64,000 bases of DNA from an uncultured Bacteroidales bacterium. Its GTDB lineage: Bacteria > Bacteroidota > Bacteroidia > Bacteroidales > P3. The stretch spans positions 31,684 to 95,683 of the forward strand of contig ONDE01000011.1 in assembly GCA_900316515.1 (NCBI GenBank), given 5' to 3'. The position numbers and the translations under genes were made by a program. How positions within the stretch are numbered: the first letter of the stretch is position 1; each line of letters starts with the position of its first letter. Below the pieces are notes generated by a model. The model was not told where the DNA came from, ran no database searches, and worked only from the letters and a program-made list of their open reading frames with translations. Of this stretch, positions 26,424 through 34,583 are shown piece by piece.

Positions 26424-27410
26424 CTAACTCATACTCTGATTTTCCTGTCGCGCCAACTCCAGCACCTCCTCGTACTCCTCCGGACTCAGGTCGTTGTAGA
26501 AATAATATACCGGGTCAACCTTCTTCCCGTTCTGAATAACCTCGTAGTGCAGATGCGATCCGCTCGACATACCCGTGCTGCCCACCGTGCCAAGCTGCTC
26601 GCCGCGCTTCACATGCTGTCCCACACGCACCTTCACCGACGCCATGTGGGCATAGAGGGTCATGAATCCAAATCCGTGGTCCACCACTGCCACCACACCG
26701 TAGCCGCCGTAACCCTGCGGATTGCGGCCCGCCACTCGCACCACTCCGTCGCCCGTGGCATATACCGGCGTACCCTGTCGTGCCGTCAGGTCTATCCCGC
26801 TGTGCAGCCGCCGGTATTTCAATATCGGATGGAATCGCATGCCGAAACCACTCACCACCTTGCACCGGTCCTTGGCAACAGGCATTATGGCAGGCATCGA
26901 GGCCATGCGCTCGCTCTTCTTCCGCGCCATGCCGTACAACTCGTCGAGCGACTTCGACTCCACATAGAGGCGCTTCGTGATGTCGTCCACCTTCATGGTG
27001 GTACTCTTCAGCAACTCGCCGCTCTCCATCTCGTCAAACTCGGCATAACGCTCCACGCCCCCGATACCGCTGTGCCGCTCGTCGGCACTCACAGGCTCGC
27101 TCTCAAAGATGGTCCTGTAAAGCACGTCATCGCGCTCCTCCAGGTCCACAAGCACCTTCTCGGCACGGTCCACCCGGTCGCCTAGCAGCCGCGTCTGTCG
27201 CCGATACTGCGCCAGCTCGCGCTTCATGGCTCGCTCCTTGGGCGAGTCCATGAACTGCAGCCCCACAATCACTATCACCACACCAAGCACCACTCCGAAC
27301 AGCACGTTGAAGCTGATACGGCGCACACGCTCCTTGAGCGACACGAAAACCTTCTCGTATCGCAACGTGTGGGGATTGAACCGATAGGTATGGCGCTGCT
27401 TCTTGCTCAT
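26424..27410 (-). CDS. M23 family metallopeptidase (LytM-type)
   Basis: 328 aa. Basic cytoplasmic N-terminus, one TM helix (about 33-52), a coiled-coil/stalk region (55-190) and a LytM domain (about 195-310). Zinc ligands: HSGIDLTA (His, Asp) and HLHYE (HxH). The GMRFHPILKYRRLHSG and GYGGYGVVAVVDHGFGFMTLYAHM blocks are intact, so it could be an active peptidoglycan endopeptidase or an activator. Anchored in the inner membrane facing the periplasm. Overlaps the upstream unknown gene by 4 bp. Confidence 0.9.
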   Translation of the reverse strand: MSKKQRHTYRFNPHTLRYEKVFVSLKERVRRISFNVLFGVVLGVVIVIVGLQFMDSPKERAMKRELAQYRRQTRLLGDRVDRAEKVLVDLEERDDVLYRTIFESEPVSADERHSGIGGVERYAEFDEMESGELLKSTTMKVDDITKRLYVESKSLDELYGMARKKSERMASMPAIMPVAKDRCKVVSGFGMRFHPILKYRRLHSGIDLTARQGTPVYATGDGVVRVAGRNPQGYGGYGVVAVVDHGFGFMTLYAHMASVKVRVGQHVKRGEQLGTVGSTGMSSGSHLHYEVIQNGKKVDPVYYFYNDLSPEEYEEVLELARQENQSMS

Positions 27411-28378
27411 AGGCTCTCCCTCAGCTCGTCATAGGCACCAACAAAATGCATTATCGGACGCACATGGTTGAAATACCACGTCAGGTCATACTCCGGTATA
27501 CGTATCATGCTGGCAGCATCGCCCAGTCGGCTGCTGATAACCTCCACGGTCTCCTCGATGGCCAGCTCCTGACACACTATGGTCAGGTCCTTCAACGGCA
27601 CAAGGTCGAAGTCCACCGTACTGCGCGCCACAATCATGTGCGTGGGCAACAGGTAGTAGTGCACCCCGCGCGAATCGCGCAGTATGGGTATGAAATGGTC
27701 GCAGCGGATAAAATCGAAAATACCCATATCGAAATACACCTGCACATATTTCTCACGCGTGGCCTCGTTCAGGTGCCACACCCGGCGGCATCCCGCCACC
27801 TTAGTGAAACACTCCACCATGGCACAGTACTTCTCATACTGCTCGGGGGTGCAGAGGTCCTTGACGTCGAGCTCCACCGAGCGCATGTCATGCCCCAGCT
27901 GGCTGATCTTGCTCTTGTAGTGGCTCATCACGCTCACCAGGAACTTGTTGCTCTTGTGGCCTATCTTGTCCTTGATGCCGCGCACCACGCGCTCCAGACG
28001 CTCCTCCGTGCGCCCTACGCCCAATGCGTTGACATAACAATCCAGTATACGGCGCTTCAACGGGTCCTCGGCCATGGCCAACGCCACCCGCGCACGCTCG
28101 ATCTCCTTGGCATAGCTCGGCTCGAGGTCCAGCAGCAGACGCCAGTATTTCGGCTTCTGCTTGGCCAACTGCTTGCGCACGAACTCGTGGTAGCTGTGAC
28201 TCTCACTTTCGCGCTCTATGTATCCCGTTCCCGGAACACCGGCATTCACATAGCGGCGGCCGCCATACTGGCCATTGCCTCCGTCGCGCACACCGAAGTC
28301 TGTGTAGTAGAAATGCTTCGACTGCCTGATGTAAAGGCCTTCGGTAACCTTCACCCGTTTGTATGGAAAAATCGTCAT
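27407..28378 (-). CDS. Unknown protein with a DUF4236-like N-terminus
   Basis: 323 aa, no signal peptide. Residues 1-55 (KVTEGLYIRQSKHFYYTDFG, GGRRYVNAGVPGTGYIER) resemble the DUF4236 pattern, a short beta-rich domain ending in GIPGTGLSY. The rest is mostly helical and charged, with a KISQLGHDMRSVELDVKDL segment. A hydrophobic RCDHFIPIL...YYLLPTHMIV part sits near residue 235. No enzymatic motif seen. It overlaps the M23 peptidase gene by 4 bp, so they are translationally coupled. The DUF4236 match is by eye and weak. Confidence 0.6.
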   Translation of the reverse strand: MTIFPYKRVKVTEGLYIRQSKHFYYTDFGVRDGGNGQYGGRRYVNAGVPGTGYIERESESHSYHEFVRKQLAKQKPKYWRLLLDLEPSYAKEIERARVALAMAEDPLKRRILDCYVNALGVGRTEERLERVVRGIKDKIGHKSNKFLVSVMSHYKSKISQLGHDMRSVELDVKDLCTPEQYEKYCAMVECFTKVAGCRRVWHLNEATREKYVQVYFDMGIFDFIRCDHFIPILRDSRGVHYYLLPTHMIVARSTVDFDLVPLKDLTIVCQELAIEETVEVISSRLGDAASMIRIPEYDLTWYFNHVRPIMHFVGAYDELRESL

Positions 28379-29133
28379 AGTTGATTTGATGTTGAGCGAT
28401 GACTCTTGAACGACGAACTGGCCATCCAGCTCGTAATTCCCATCAACACTCGTTTGTTATTCATTTTCTCTGTTATTAACCGTCTTTGTTGTTGCCACCA
28501 GTAGTTTTATCAATTCCTCACAATCATCCATTAAACTGTAAACCGTAAACCCTACCCACCATTCGAGTAATTCGCCAATAATCAACCGGCTCCCGCCCTA
28601 ATTCGCGTAATTCGTAAAATTCGCCGTTAAACCTTAAACCTGGAACTTGGAACCTGGAACCAATCACAATTCGCCGTTCATAATAACTAACCACCATTCG
28701 AGTAATTCGCCAATAATCAACCGGCTCCCGCCCCGTCGCCAGGCTCTGCCGCCGGCGAGAAATCTACGAGATTTAAACGACCCCGCACCCGGACAGAAAT
28801 CCGCGCAGCGCAGTAATTTACGGAGCTCCGAAAGTCGAGCGCAGAGTCATGCTTGCATGAGCTATGCCGAGATGAAGGAGTGTAGACGAAGTCAAGATTT
28901 ACGAGATTTCTGCCCGCAGGGCAAGGCGCATCAATACCGGCTCCCGCCCCAGTTCGAGTAATTCGCCAATAATCAACCGGCTCCCGCCCTAATTCGCGTA
29001 ATTCGTAAAATTCGCCGTTCATAATAACTAACCCTAATTCGCGTAATTATTCGCTATATTTAATTTATTTCAGCGGTGCTCATCACCCCTTCGGGGGTCG
29101 TAAAATTCGCCGTTCCTCATTCATCATTAATCA
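28379..29133. repeat. 755-bp gene-free stretch of dispersed repeats
   Basis: No convincing gene. It holds several copies of a unit starting ATTCGAGTAATTCGCC and continuing AATAATCAACCGGCTCCCGC (about 28563, 28693, 28956), plus AATTCGCGTAATTCG variants at about 28601, 28993 and 29034. A hairpin-containing element (28810-28910) includes TCATGCTTGCATGA and GCTATGCCGAG. Near 29070-29102, on the minus strand, is the GAGCACCGCTGAA element also found at 42168. Confidence 0.8.
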
Positions 29134-30513
29134 TTACCCATGTATCGCCTCGCCGTGTGCTGCCTCCAGGGCCTCCATCACCGCCTCGCTCATCGTCGGG
29201 TGCGGATGGATGGCCTGCGCCACCTGGCGCGCCGTCAGGCCCTGCTCCCGGGCAGCCACTATCTCGGCAATCATCTCCGTCACGTTGTCGCCACACATGT
29301 GGCATCCCAGTATCTCGTCGCTCTTGGCGTCGACGACGACCTTCACGAATCCGTCCGTGTTGCCCGCTGCCGTGGCCTTGCCGCTGGCCTTGAAGAAGAA
29401 CTTGCCTATCTTAACCTCGTGACCGGCGTCCACAGCCTTCTTCTCCGTCAGGCCCACGCTGGCCACCTCGGGAGTGGTGTATGTGCAGCCAGGCACATTG
29501 CTGTAGTTCACCTTCACAGCCTCACCCTTCACTATGTGCTCCACACAGCAGATGGCCTCCTTCGAAGCCACATGCGCCAACGCCGGACCGTGCACCACGT
29601 CGCCGATGGCATAGTACCCCGGCACATTGGTGCGGTACCAGTCGTCGACCTCTATCTTGCCGCGCTCGAACTTGATGCCCGTCTCCTCGAGACCCAGGTT
29701 CTCCAGGTTGGTCACCACGCCCACGGCACTCAGCACCACGTCTACGTCGATTACCGTCTCGGTGTTCTTCTTGATGTCTTTAACAGTAACGTGACAGATG
29801 TCGCCCTCTATGTCCACCTTCTCCACCGAGCACGAAGGCATCACCTTCATGCCCATCTTGCGGAACGAGCGGCTCATCTGCGCGGCAACCTCCTCGTCCT
29901 CGTTGGGCAATATTTGCGGCATGAACTCCACCAAGGTCACCTGCGTGCCTATCGACTGGTAGAAGTAGGCGAACTCCGAGCCTATGGCGCCGCTGCCGCA
30001 CACCAGCATGCGCTGCGGCTGCGTGCGCAGCGTCATCGCCTCGCGGTAGCCTATGATATGCTTGCCGTCCTGCGGCATCGCCGGCATCACCTTCGAGCGT
30101 GCGCCAGTGGCGATGATGATATGGTCGGCCTCATACTCCGTGCCGTCCACGTTCACTTTGTTGCCGGGCATCACCTTGGCGGTACCCATGATGACCTCCA
30201 CGCCGGCCTTCTTCAGCAGGAACTCCACGCCCTTGTTCATCGTCGATGCCACACCGCGGCTTCGGTCCACCATAGCGTTGAGGTCGGCCTCCACGCCCTC
30301 GGCCTTCACACCGTAGGCGGCGGCATGCTTGGCATAGTTGAACGCCTGCGCGCTCTTCATCAAGGCCTTGGTGGGTATGCAACCCCAGTTGAGGCAGATG
30401 CCTCCCAGGTTCTCACGTTCCACAACGGCGGTCTTCAGGCCCAGCTGGGCACCCTTCACGGCAGCCACATAGCCTCCCGGCCCACTGCCGACAACAATCA
30501 AATCGTATCTCAT
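29134..30513 (-). CDS. lpdA: Dihydrolipoyl dehydrogenase
   Basis: 459 aa. FAD-binding GSGPGGYVAAVKGAQLG at the N-terminus, redox disulfide CLNWGC in GGICLNWGCIPTKAL, NAD motif VCGSGAIGSEFAYFY, and the C-terminal catalytic HPHPTMSEAVMEA. E3 subunit of 2-oxoacid dehydrogenase or glycine cleavage complexes. No E1, E2 or gcv genes are adjacent, so the partner complex is unclear. Own promoter at 30555. Confidence 0.95.
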   Translation of the reverse strand: MRYDLIVVGSGPGGYVAAVKGAQLGLKTAVVERENLGGICLNWGCIPTKALMKSAQAFNYAKHAAAYGVKAEGVEADLNAMVDRSRGVASTMNKGVEFLLKKAGVEVIMGTAKVMPGNKVNVDGTEYEADHIIIATGARSKVMPAMPQDGKHIIGYREAMTLRTQPQRMLVCGSGAIGSEFAYFYQSIGTQVTLVEFMPQILPNEDEEVAAQMSRSFRKMGMKVMPSCSVEKVDIEGDICHVTVKDIKKNTETVIDVDVVLSAVGVVTNLENLGLEETGIKFERGKIEVDDWYRTNVPGYYAIGDVVHGPALAHVASKEAICCVEHIVKGEAVKVNYSNVPGCTYTTPEVASVGLTEKKAVDAGHEVKIGKFFFKASGKATAAGNTDGFVKVVVDAKSDEILGCHMCGDNVTEMIAEIVAAREQGLTARQVAQAIHPHPTMSEAVMEALEAAHGEAIHG

Positions 30514-30554
30514 AATCTGTATTTTATTTATTATTATTCATATTTAACAAAATG

Positions 30555-30562
30555 CAAAGATA
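30555..30562 (-). promoter_or_regulatory. Bacteroidota -7 promoter element for lpdA
   Basis: TATCTTTG on the minus strand, 41 nt before the lpdA start. Confidence 0.7.
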
Positions 30563-30628
30563 CAAACTTTCCCCGACATGACCAAATATTTTCGCTTTTG
30601 GCACATAAAACAACGTAAAATATTGCCA

Positions 30629-30662
30629 CAAAAAAATGGGGCGGCCAGTTTGTGGTCGCCCC
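30629..30662 (-). terminator. Terminator of the restriction-like operon
   Basis: Read leftward: GGGGCGACCA, loop CAAAC, TGGCCGCCCC (one mismatch), then A and seven T. It ends transcription coming from the small lipoprotein gene. Confidence 0.88.
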
Positions 30663-30701
30663 GATTTCTCACTCATAAAATAGGCAATGTATCTAGAACC
30701 T

Positions 30702-30932
30702 TTATTCTTCGTTGACGGGAATCCGGTTCAGTTCTTCCACGAACTCGGCATTATCCTCTTCCAGGTGGTCGACGTACATCTTGAGGCTCGACAGCTCGAA
30801 ATGCAGCGAGTCATTTTCGGCCTTGAGTTCATCGATGCGTGAATTCAAATAATCCAACTCCGTGCCCACTTTCACGTTGTCGCAAGCGACAAACAGCAAG
30901 GCAAGGAGAAATATTTGGCACCCGTTTTTCAT
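30702..30932 (-). CDS. Small coiled-coil lipoprotein
   Basis: 76 aa. Signal peptide with lipobox LLFVAC (Cys17), then a short coiled coil (about 27-65: LNSRIDELKAENDSLHFELSSLKMYV) and an acidic end. Resembles small Lpp-like envelope lipoproteins, but no family is claimed. The start lies 2 bp past the stop of the DUF262-HNH gene, so it may be carried on that transcript, and the strong terminator lies after it. A link to restriction is not obvious. Confidence 0.65.
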   Translation of the reverse strand: MKNGCQIFLLALLFVACDNVKVGTELDYLNSRIDELKAENDSLHFELSSLKMYVDHLEEDNAEFVEELNRIPVNEE

Positions 30933-30933
30933 T

Positions 30934-32058
30934 TTATTTGCTCGATTTACGCCTATTGCACTCGCGACAAAGCATGTGGCAGTTCTCCTCTACAGTACGC
31001 CCGCCCTTGCTCCACGGGATGATGTGGTCGCCTTCCATAAACTCATAATCAAACTCTCTTTTGCAGCTTGGACAGATATGTCCCTGCTTCTCCCATACCG
31101 CCAGTTTAATGTCTTCGGGGAATGCGCGGAGGTCCAAATAATGTTCATCTCCGGTGAGAACATACGGGATAATGCCACTTTGTTTCTGTATCTCGCTGTC
31201 GCGCATCAGCTCTGAGATCCGTTTCCCTAATGCGACGGTATCAAGTGTTTCCGAGCCATATTTGTCGTATAACCACGCCCAATCCAACCCTTTCATAATC
31301 TTTTTGAACTTTTTCATGTCGAAGTTCGTAATAGCCCAGTTGAGAACTGTTTGGAAATAAGTCCACAGGTTATTGGCATTGGGGTCGTGTTGATGTTCCG
31401 CCATATATCCCACAGCAGTTTGCATGTGTCCGCTGCGCGTCTCGTGTTCTGCCATCCATTCCAATGCTTTCTTCAAAAAATCCTGTCGGATAGGTGTTCC
31501 GTTCACCAAATCTTTGCCCAAACGGGCAGCTCCGCAGTTGGTTTTGGAGAAATGCTTTTTTGCATCGCTGACAAAGGGACCTGCATAGACGGCATTATTT
31601 ATTTCCTGCTCGTTGAGCGGCTTGCCGGCAATGTTGATGGTCTTGAACCACTCTAACTTCTCGCTGGCTTCACCCTCGCAAACATAGATGGTGAGTTTAT
31701 AGTCGAGAATTTTCTTCTTGATATCATCTGGTTGGTTGAAGAAATTCTTGAAGAAATAAGCAAATTTTCCATCGACATACTCACACAGCGACAATGTACG
31801 TTGCTGACCGTCCATCACTTCGTAGGGGCATTCGGCATCGTCCGACCGCTTCACCCAATACATCACATTCAGCGGATATCCGTTCAACACGGTACGGATT
31901 ACCGCCTGCTGCTCCTTCTCATCGTAGATAAACTCACGCTGGTAAGGAGGACGGATATCGAGCAATCCGCCATATCCGCGGACGCCCATTTCGTCGTTGT
32001 TCACATAACCCTTGGTGATGTCACCAACTGTTATCTCGAGTGGTTTTATTGTCATCAT
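30934..32058 (-). CDS. DUF262 and HNH nuclease protein (GmrSD-like)
   Basis: 374 aa (373 if the second ATG is used). The N-terminal DUF262 domain has PPYQREF (about 37) and the ParB-like DGQQRTLSL motif (82-90) needed for nucleotide hydrolysis in GmrS-type proteins. The C-terminal HNH domain (about 326-373) has CPSC, then DHIIPWSKGG, then CREC, a zinc-stabilised beta-beta-alpha nuclease fold. In GmrSD the equivalent parts restrict modified DNA. The ATG overlaps the stop of the EcoRI-type methyltransferase (ATGA), so the two are made together. A restriction role is inferred. Confidence 0.85.
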   Translation of the reverse strand: MMTIKPLEITVGDITKGYVNNDEMGVRGYGGLLDIRPPYQREFIYDEKEQQAVIRTVLNGYPLNVMYWVKRSDDAECPYEVMDGQQRTLSLCEYVDGKFAYFFKNFFNQPDDIKKKILDYKLTIYVCEGEASEKLEWFKTINIAGKPLNEQEINNAVYAGPFVSDAKKHFSKTNCGAARLGKDLVNGTPIRQDFLKKALEWMAEHETRSGHMQTAVGYMAEHQHDPNANNLWTYFQTVLNWAITNFDMKKFKKIMKGLDWAWLYDKYGSETLDTVALGKRISELMRDSEIQKQSGIIPYVLTGDEHYLDLRAFPEDIKLAVWEKQGHICPSCKREFDYEFMEGDHIIPWSKGGRTVEENCHMLCRECNRRKSSK

Positions 32059-33122
32059 ATCGTCTTGGGGTGTTTGTTGCGAATTAATAGTCTATGATAT
32101 CTTTTTTGACAAAGAATTCCATTGTATAGCTTTTGCCTTGATTTAAATTCTTTAAATTTGGGCATTTTACGTAGCGTCTCTAATCTAATACAAGGCTCAC
32201 AACAACCAATTATTTCAAATTGATGAGGATTAAAATGATAGAGAAATGTTATTGGCACACCCATTATCCCATTATAATCAAGAGGAACTGCAAACGAATC
32301 AGAAACATCAATAGCCTCTGTATCTTCATATTTTGGATACTCTTCCGAAGAATAGTGACAAACTAAATCCAAGTAATCGTCACGTTTTGGAATTTCTAAA
32401 TTTGTATACCAAGTAACCCCTGAAACTCTAATCATTCCTTCCCTATGATCACTGGCTGATGCAATGTCTTCATAGGGAGACTTAAAATGACCTACTGCAC
32501 CTTTAAAACCATAACCCCACCAAACTTTATTATTCTTTATAAGAGGAAAGACTTCTTTGTATGTTATGGCATTCTGGTGTCCAATGATCAAAAACTTTTT
32601 TTCATACTCAATAAGTTGCCCAACATATTCCCTAAAAAGTGAAAATGGCGGATTTGTCACCACAATGTCGGCCTGTTTCAGCAGTTCAATACATTCTGGG
32701 TCACGGAAATCGCCAGTCTTAAGCTCGGAAAGGATGTTTTTGTCGTTCTGCAAGAGTGTCCTCACATCGCTCAGGTCGACAGCCCCGTCACCGTTCATAT
32801 CCTTCACCTCGGTAATCTCCACCTTGTAGGCGGGTTTGCGAGGCTTTTGGTCTTCATCGCCAAAATCAAGCTGCAACTCATTTCCCTGCACCGGTGAACC
32901 ATTGTAGCAAGTGCAAATAAGCTTCTTTAACCCTAGTTGATTGAACCGCAAAGCAAAATACTTGAAGAAATTGCTCTCATAAGGGTCGTCGCAGTTGCAA
33001 AGCACAATTTTGTCACGGAAATGCGGCCAATAGTGCTGCAACTCCCGTTCTATATCCGTCAGTTGAGTATAAAACTCATCCTTTTTTGCCGTCTTTGCGG
33101 CATTCAGATTTTTGTTTGCCAT
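32055..33122 (-). CDS. EcoRI-type adenine-specific DNA methyltransferase
   Basis: 355 aa. KDEFYTQLTDIERELQHYW near the N-terminus and VTNPPFSLFREYV (catalytic NPPF, 157-160) are marks of the EcoRI methylase family, which makes N6-methyladenine. Residues 108-119 (DMNGDGAVDLSD) form a perfect EF-hand or dockerin-like calcium loop inside the domain. The C-terminal third is AT-rich compared with the N-terminal half. The stop overlaps the DUF262-HNH start. A long structured leader with a terminator lies directly upstream. Target site unknown. Confidence 0.87.
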   Translation of the reverse strand: MANKNLNAAKTAKKDEFYTQLTDIERELQHYWPHFRDKIVLCNCDDPYESNFFKYFALRFNQLGLKKLICTCYNGSPVQGNELQLDFGDEDQKPRKPAYKVEITEVKDMNGDGAVDLSDVRTLLQNDKNILSELKTGDFRDPECIELLKQADIVVTNPPFSLFREYVGQLIEYEKKFLIIGHQNAITYKEVFPLIKNNKVWWGYGFKGAVGHFKSPYEDIASASDHREGMIRVSGVTWYTNLEIPKRDDYLDLVCHYSSEEYPKYEDTEAIDVSDSFAVPLDYNGIMGVPITFLYHFNPHQFEIIGCCEPCIRLETLRKMPKFKEFKSRQKLYNGILCQKRYHRLLIRNKHPKTI

Positions 33123-33179
33123 AATATTAGCCTTTACGAGCGTGGCTACCTATCAGGCTTACGGGCAATATTGGGCACT

Positions 33180-33209
33180 AAAAAAGCGTAGACTTTGACT
33201 ATCCACGCT
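33180..33209 (-). terminator. Rho-independent terminator inside the methyltransferase leader
   Basis: Read leftward: AGCGTGGA, loop TAGTCAAAG, TCTACGCT (8 bp with one G-U pair), then six T. It lies 58 nt before the methyltransferase ATG and after the long hairpin. Confidence 0.82.
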
Positions 33210-33427
33210 TCAGAGGCCCTGAGATTGCCCGCAACAGTTGATAAGTCGCCGTCTACGCATTGCGCAGACGCTCGCAGACTTATTCGATAACTGTTGCTTA
33301 TTTGAAATTTCTCAGGTTTCTGAAGCAGTGCCGAATAAATAGCAAACGCTGGTTAAATTATTGTTTCTCTATTCTTTGTGTTTTCTTATTTATGTTTTTT
33401 TTTTACTTTCTATCGTTTCATTTTCGA
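33180..33427 (-). ncRNA. Candidate structured RNA or attenuator leader
   Basis: A TAnnTTTG promoter at 33432-33439 would start a leftward RNA near 33427. Between 33326 and 33207 the RNA folds into one long nested hairpin: GCTTCAGAaacCTGAGA with TCTCAGggccTCTGAAGC, then GCAACAGTT..AATAAGTC with GACTTAT..AACTGTTGC, then GTCTGCGC-AAT-GCGTAGAC (one mismatch). The right base of the outer stem shares three bases with the terminator that follows. After the terminator, AGTGCC and ATTGCCCG can pair back to GGCACT and CGGGCAAT upstream. It may be a stand-alone RNA of about 245 nt or a switch for the methyltransferase-nuclease operon. No reverse transcriptase or other known partner is nearby. Confidence 0.55.
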
Positions 33428-33431
33428 GGTG

Positions 33432-33439
33432 CAAAGTTA
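33432..33439 (-). promoter_or_regulatory. Bacteroidota -7 promoter element for the structured RNA/methyltransferase
   Basis: TAACTTTG on the minus strand, immediately after the Bro-N gene stop and about 310 nt before the methyltransferase ATG. Confidence 0.6.
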
Positions 33440-34303
33440 CTATTTTTCTTTGCCACTCTCTATCTCTTTCACCTCGGCATCTTCTGTCGGCAGCAGATAG
33501 TCGGCAGCACGCTCGTGGGAGATGACGCTGTGGCCAATCTGCTTCTCCACCTCGTCGCGTGCCGCTTTGGCGGCCTTCCCTCCGCTTTGCGCCACCCGTT
33601 TGTTCTCTTGCATCGTCTGCGGATTGCGGTTGCGCGAAATCTCGGTGGTGGCGGCTTCCGCCAATGTGTTCAAGGCCAACTCCAGATTGGTCATATTGTC
33701 GCGCAGGTTTTCCTTGGTAAGTCCCTTGTAGCGTTTGTATTCTCCGGTGGTCATACCACTCCACGCCTTGGTGAGGATATTGGTGAGGATGGCGAAGTCT
33801 TTCTGCTCCCTCACGCCCGAACGCTCCCATTCGTCGGTAAGCTCTTTGCGTGTGCGTATGGACTTGAGCCGGTTCTCTATCCAGCGCTCGCTATATCCCT
33901 GGCGACAGTAGTCCTCGACGGCCATCTGGAAGGTCAGCTCGGGGTCAATCATCTGGTCGATACGCTGCGCGCCCACTTCAGAAAGCCACTGCTTGATGGG
34001 TTCGGCTTTCTTGGAAGGAATAGATTGGATAATGCGGAAAATTCCCTCAAGATCAGCGGAATTGGTCTTGCGATGCTTGCCGTCGGGTGCGAGCATTTCA
34101 ACAGGGGTACAAATTGTACCCCACTTGGAGTTGAGTTCGGGGTCGCGAGCTCGCATGCGCTTGATATATTGCTTGACATCCTTGCTGTCGGTTAATATTT
34201 GCACTATATCGGCAACGGAGAAGTAATATTTCTCCTCCTCCTCATTCCAGGCAATTCTAACCTGTTTCCCTTCAAAAAATTGTATGACGTTCAGTTGTGT
34301 CAT
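33440..34303 (-). CDS. Bro-N domain / DinD-like protein
   Basis: 287 aa from MTQLNVIQFF (34303); an upstream extension would cross the promoter. Residues 1-110 are a Bro-N domain (GKQVRIAWNEEEEKYYFSVADIVQIL, DVKQYIKRMRARDPEL). The rest matches the DinD or DNA-damage-inducible-D layout (RWIENRLKSIRTRKELTDEWERSGV, TNILTKAWSGMTTGEYK, LRDNMTNLELAL), ending in a Lys/Glu tail. Relatives are phage antirepressors and chromosomal DinD, which acts on RecA filaments in E. coli. It sits between the pAgo operon (divergent) and the methyltransferase operon. Confidence 0.82.
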   Translation of the reverse strand: MTQLNVIQFFEGKQVRIAWNEEEEKYYFSVADIVQILTDSKDVKQYIKRMRARDPELNSKWGTICTPVEMLAPDGKHRKTNSADLEGIFRIIQSIPSKKAEPIKQWLSEVGAQRIDQMIDPELTFQMAVEDYCRQGYSERWIENRLKSIRTRKELTDEWERSGVREQKDFAILTNILTKAWSGMTTGEYKRYKGLTKENLRDNMTNLELALNTLAEAATTEISRNRNPQTMQENKRVAQSGGKAAKAARDEVEKQIGHSVISHERAADYLLPTEDAEVKEIESGKEK

Positions 34304-34322
34304 TGTGTCGTCTTCAAGATTG

Positions 34323-34330
34323 CAAAAATA
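34323..34330 (-). promoter_or_regulatory. Bacteroidota -7 promoter element for the Bro-N gene
   Basis: TATTTTTG on the minus strand, 19 nt before the ATG at 34303. Confidence 0.65.
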
Positions 34331-34498
34331 CGAACATTTTCTATATTGACCAAATTTGTTTTGTTCGCACCCGCGCAAATTTATATTTATAGCCCGAAAA
34401 TTGTTTTCAACAGACGAGATATTTTACTTTGTAAAAGGAAGTTTGGCTGCTAACAGGGATGTTTATAACTTAACTTTTACGGACCGTGAATTATTCGT

Positions 34499-34506
34499 AT
34501 TTTTGC
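34499..34506 (+). promoter_or_regulatory. Bacteroidota -7 promoter element for the Argonaute operon
   Basis: TATTTTTG, with a TTTT-rich -33 region about 20 nt upstream. It lies 73 nt before the Argonaute ATG and 35 nt before a 13-codon mini-ORF. Confidence 0.65.
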
Positions 34507-34541
34507 ATTTCAAAAAGGCCTATTAACAGGAAGCATTATAA

Positions 34542-34583
34542 ATGGAATATTGTATGTCGGTCATAAAAACTTTTCAGAAATGA
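34542..34583 (+). CDS. 13-codon leader mini-ORF
   Basis: ATG at 34542 opens a 13-residue frame (MEYCMSVIKTFQK) whose TGA at 34581-34583 overlaps the Argonaute ATG as ATGA. It lies directly after the promoter. Whether it is translated is unknown; if so it would couple Argonaute synthesis to the leader. Confidence 0.35.
   Translation: MEYCMSVIKTFQK

Noticed and set aside
33207..33326. Retron msr-msd RNA
   Set aside because: The long hairpin fits superficially, but no reverse transcriptase gene lies in or near the region.
33136..33358. Integron attC-like site (palindrome with GTTAAAT at its right end)
   Set aside because: No RYYYAAC partner at the other end, no integrase and no cassette array. 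The promoter and terminator favour a structured RNA.
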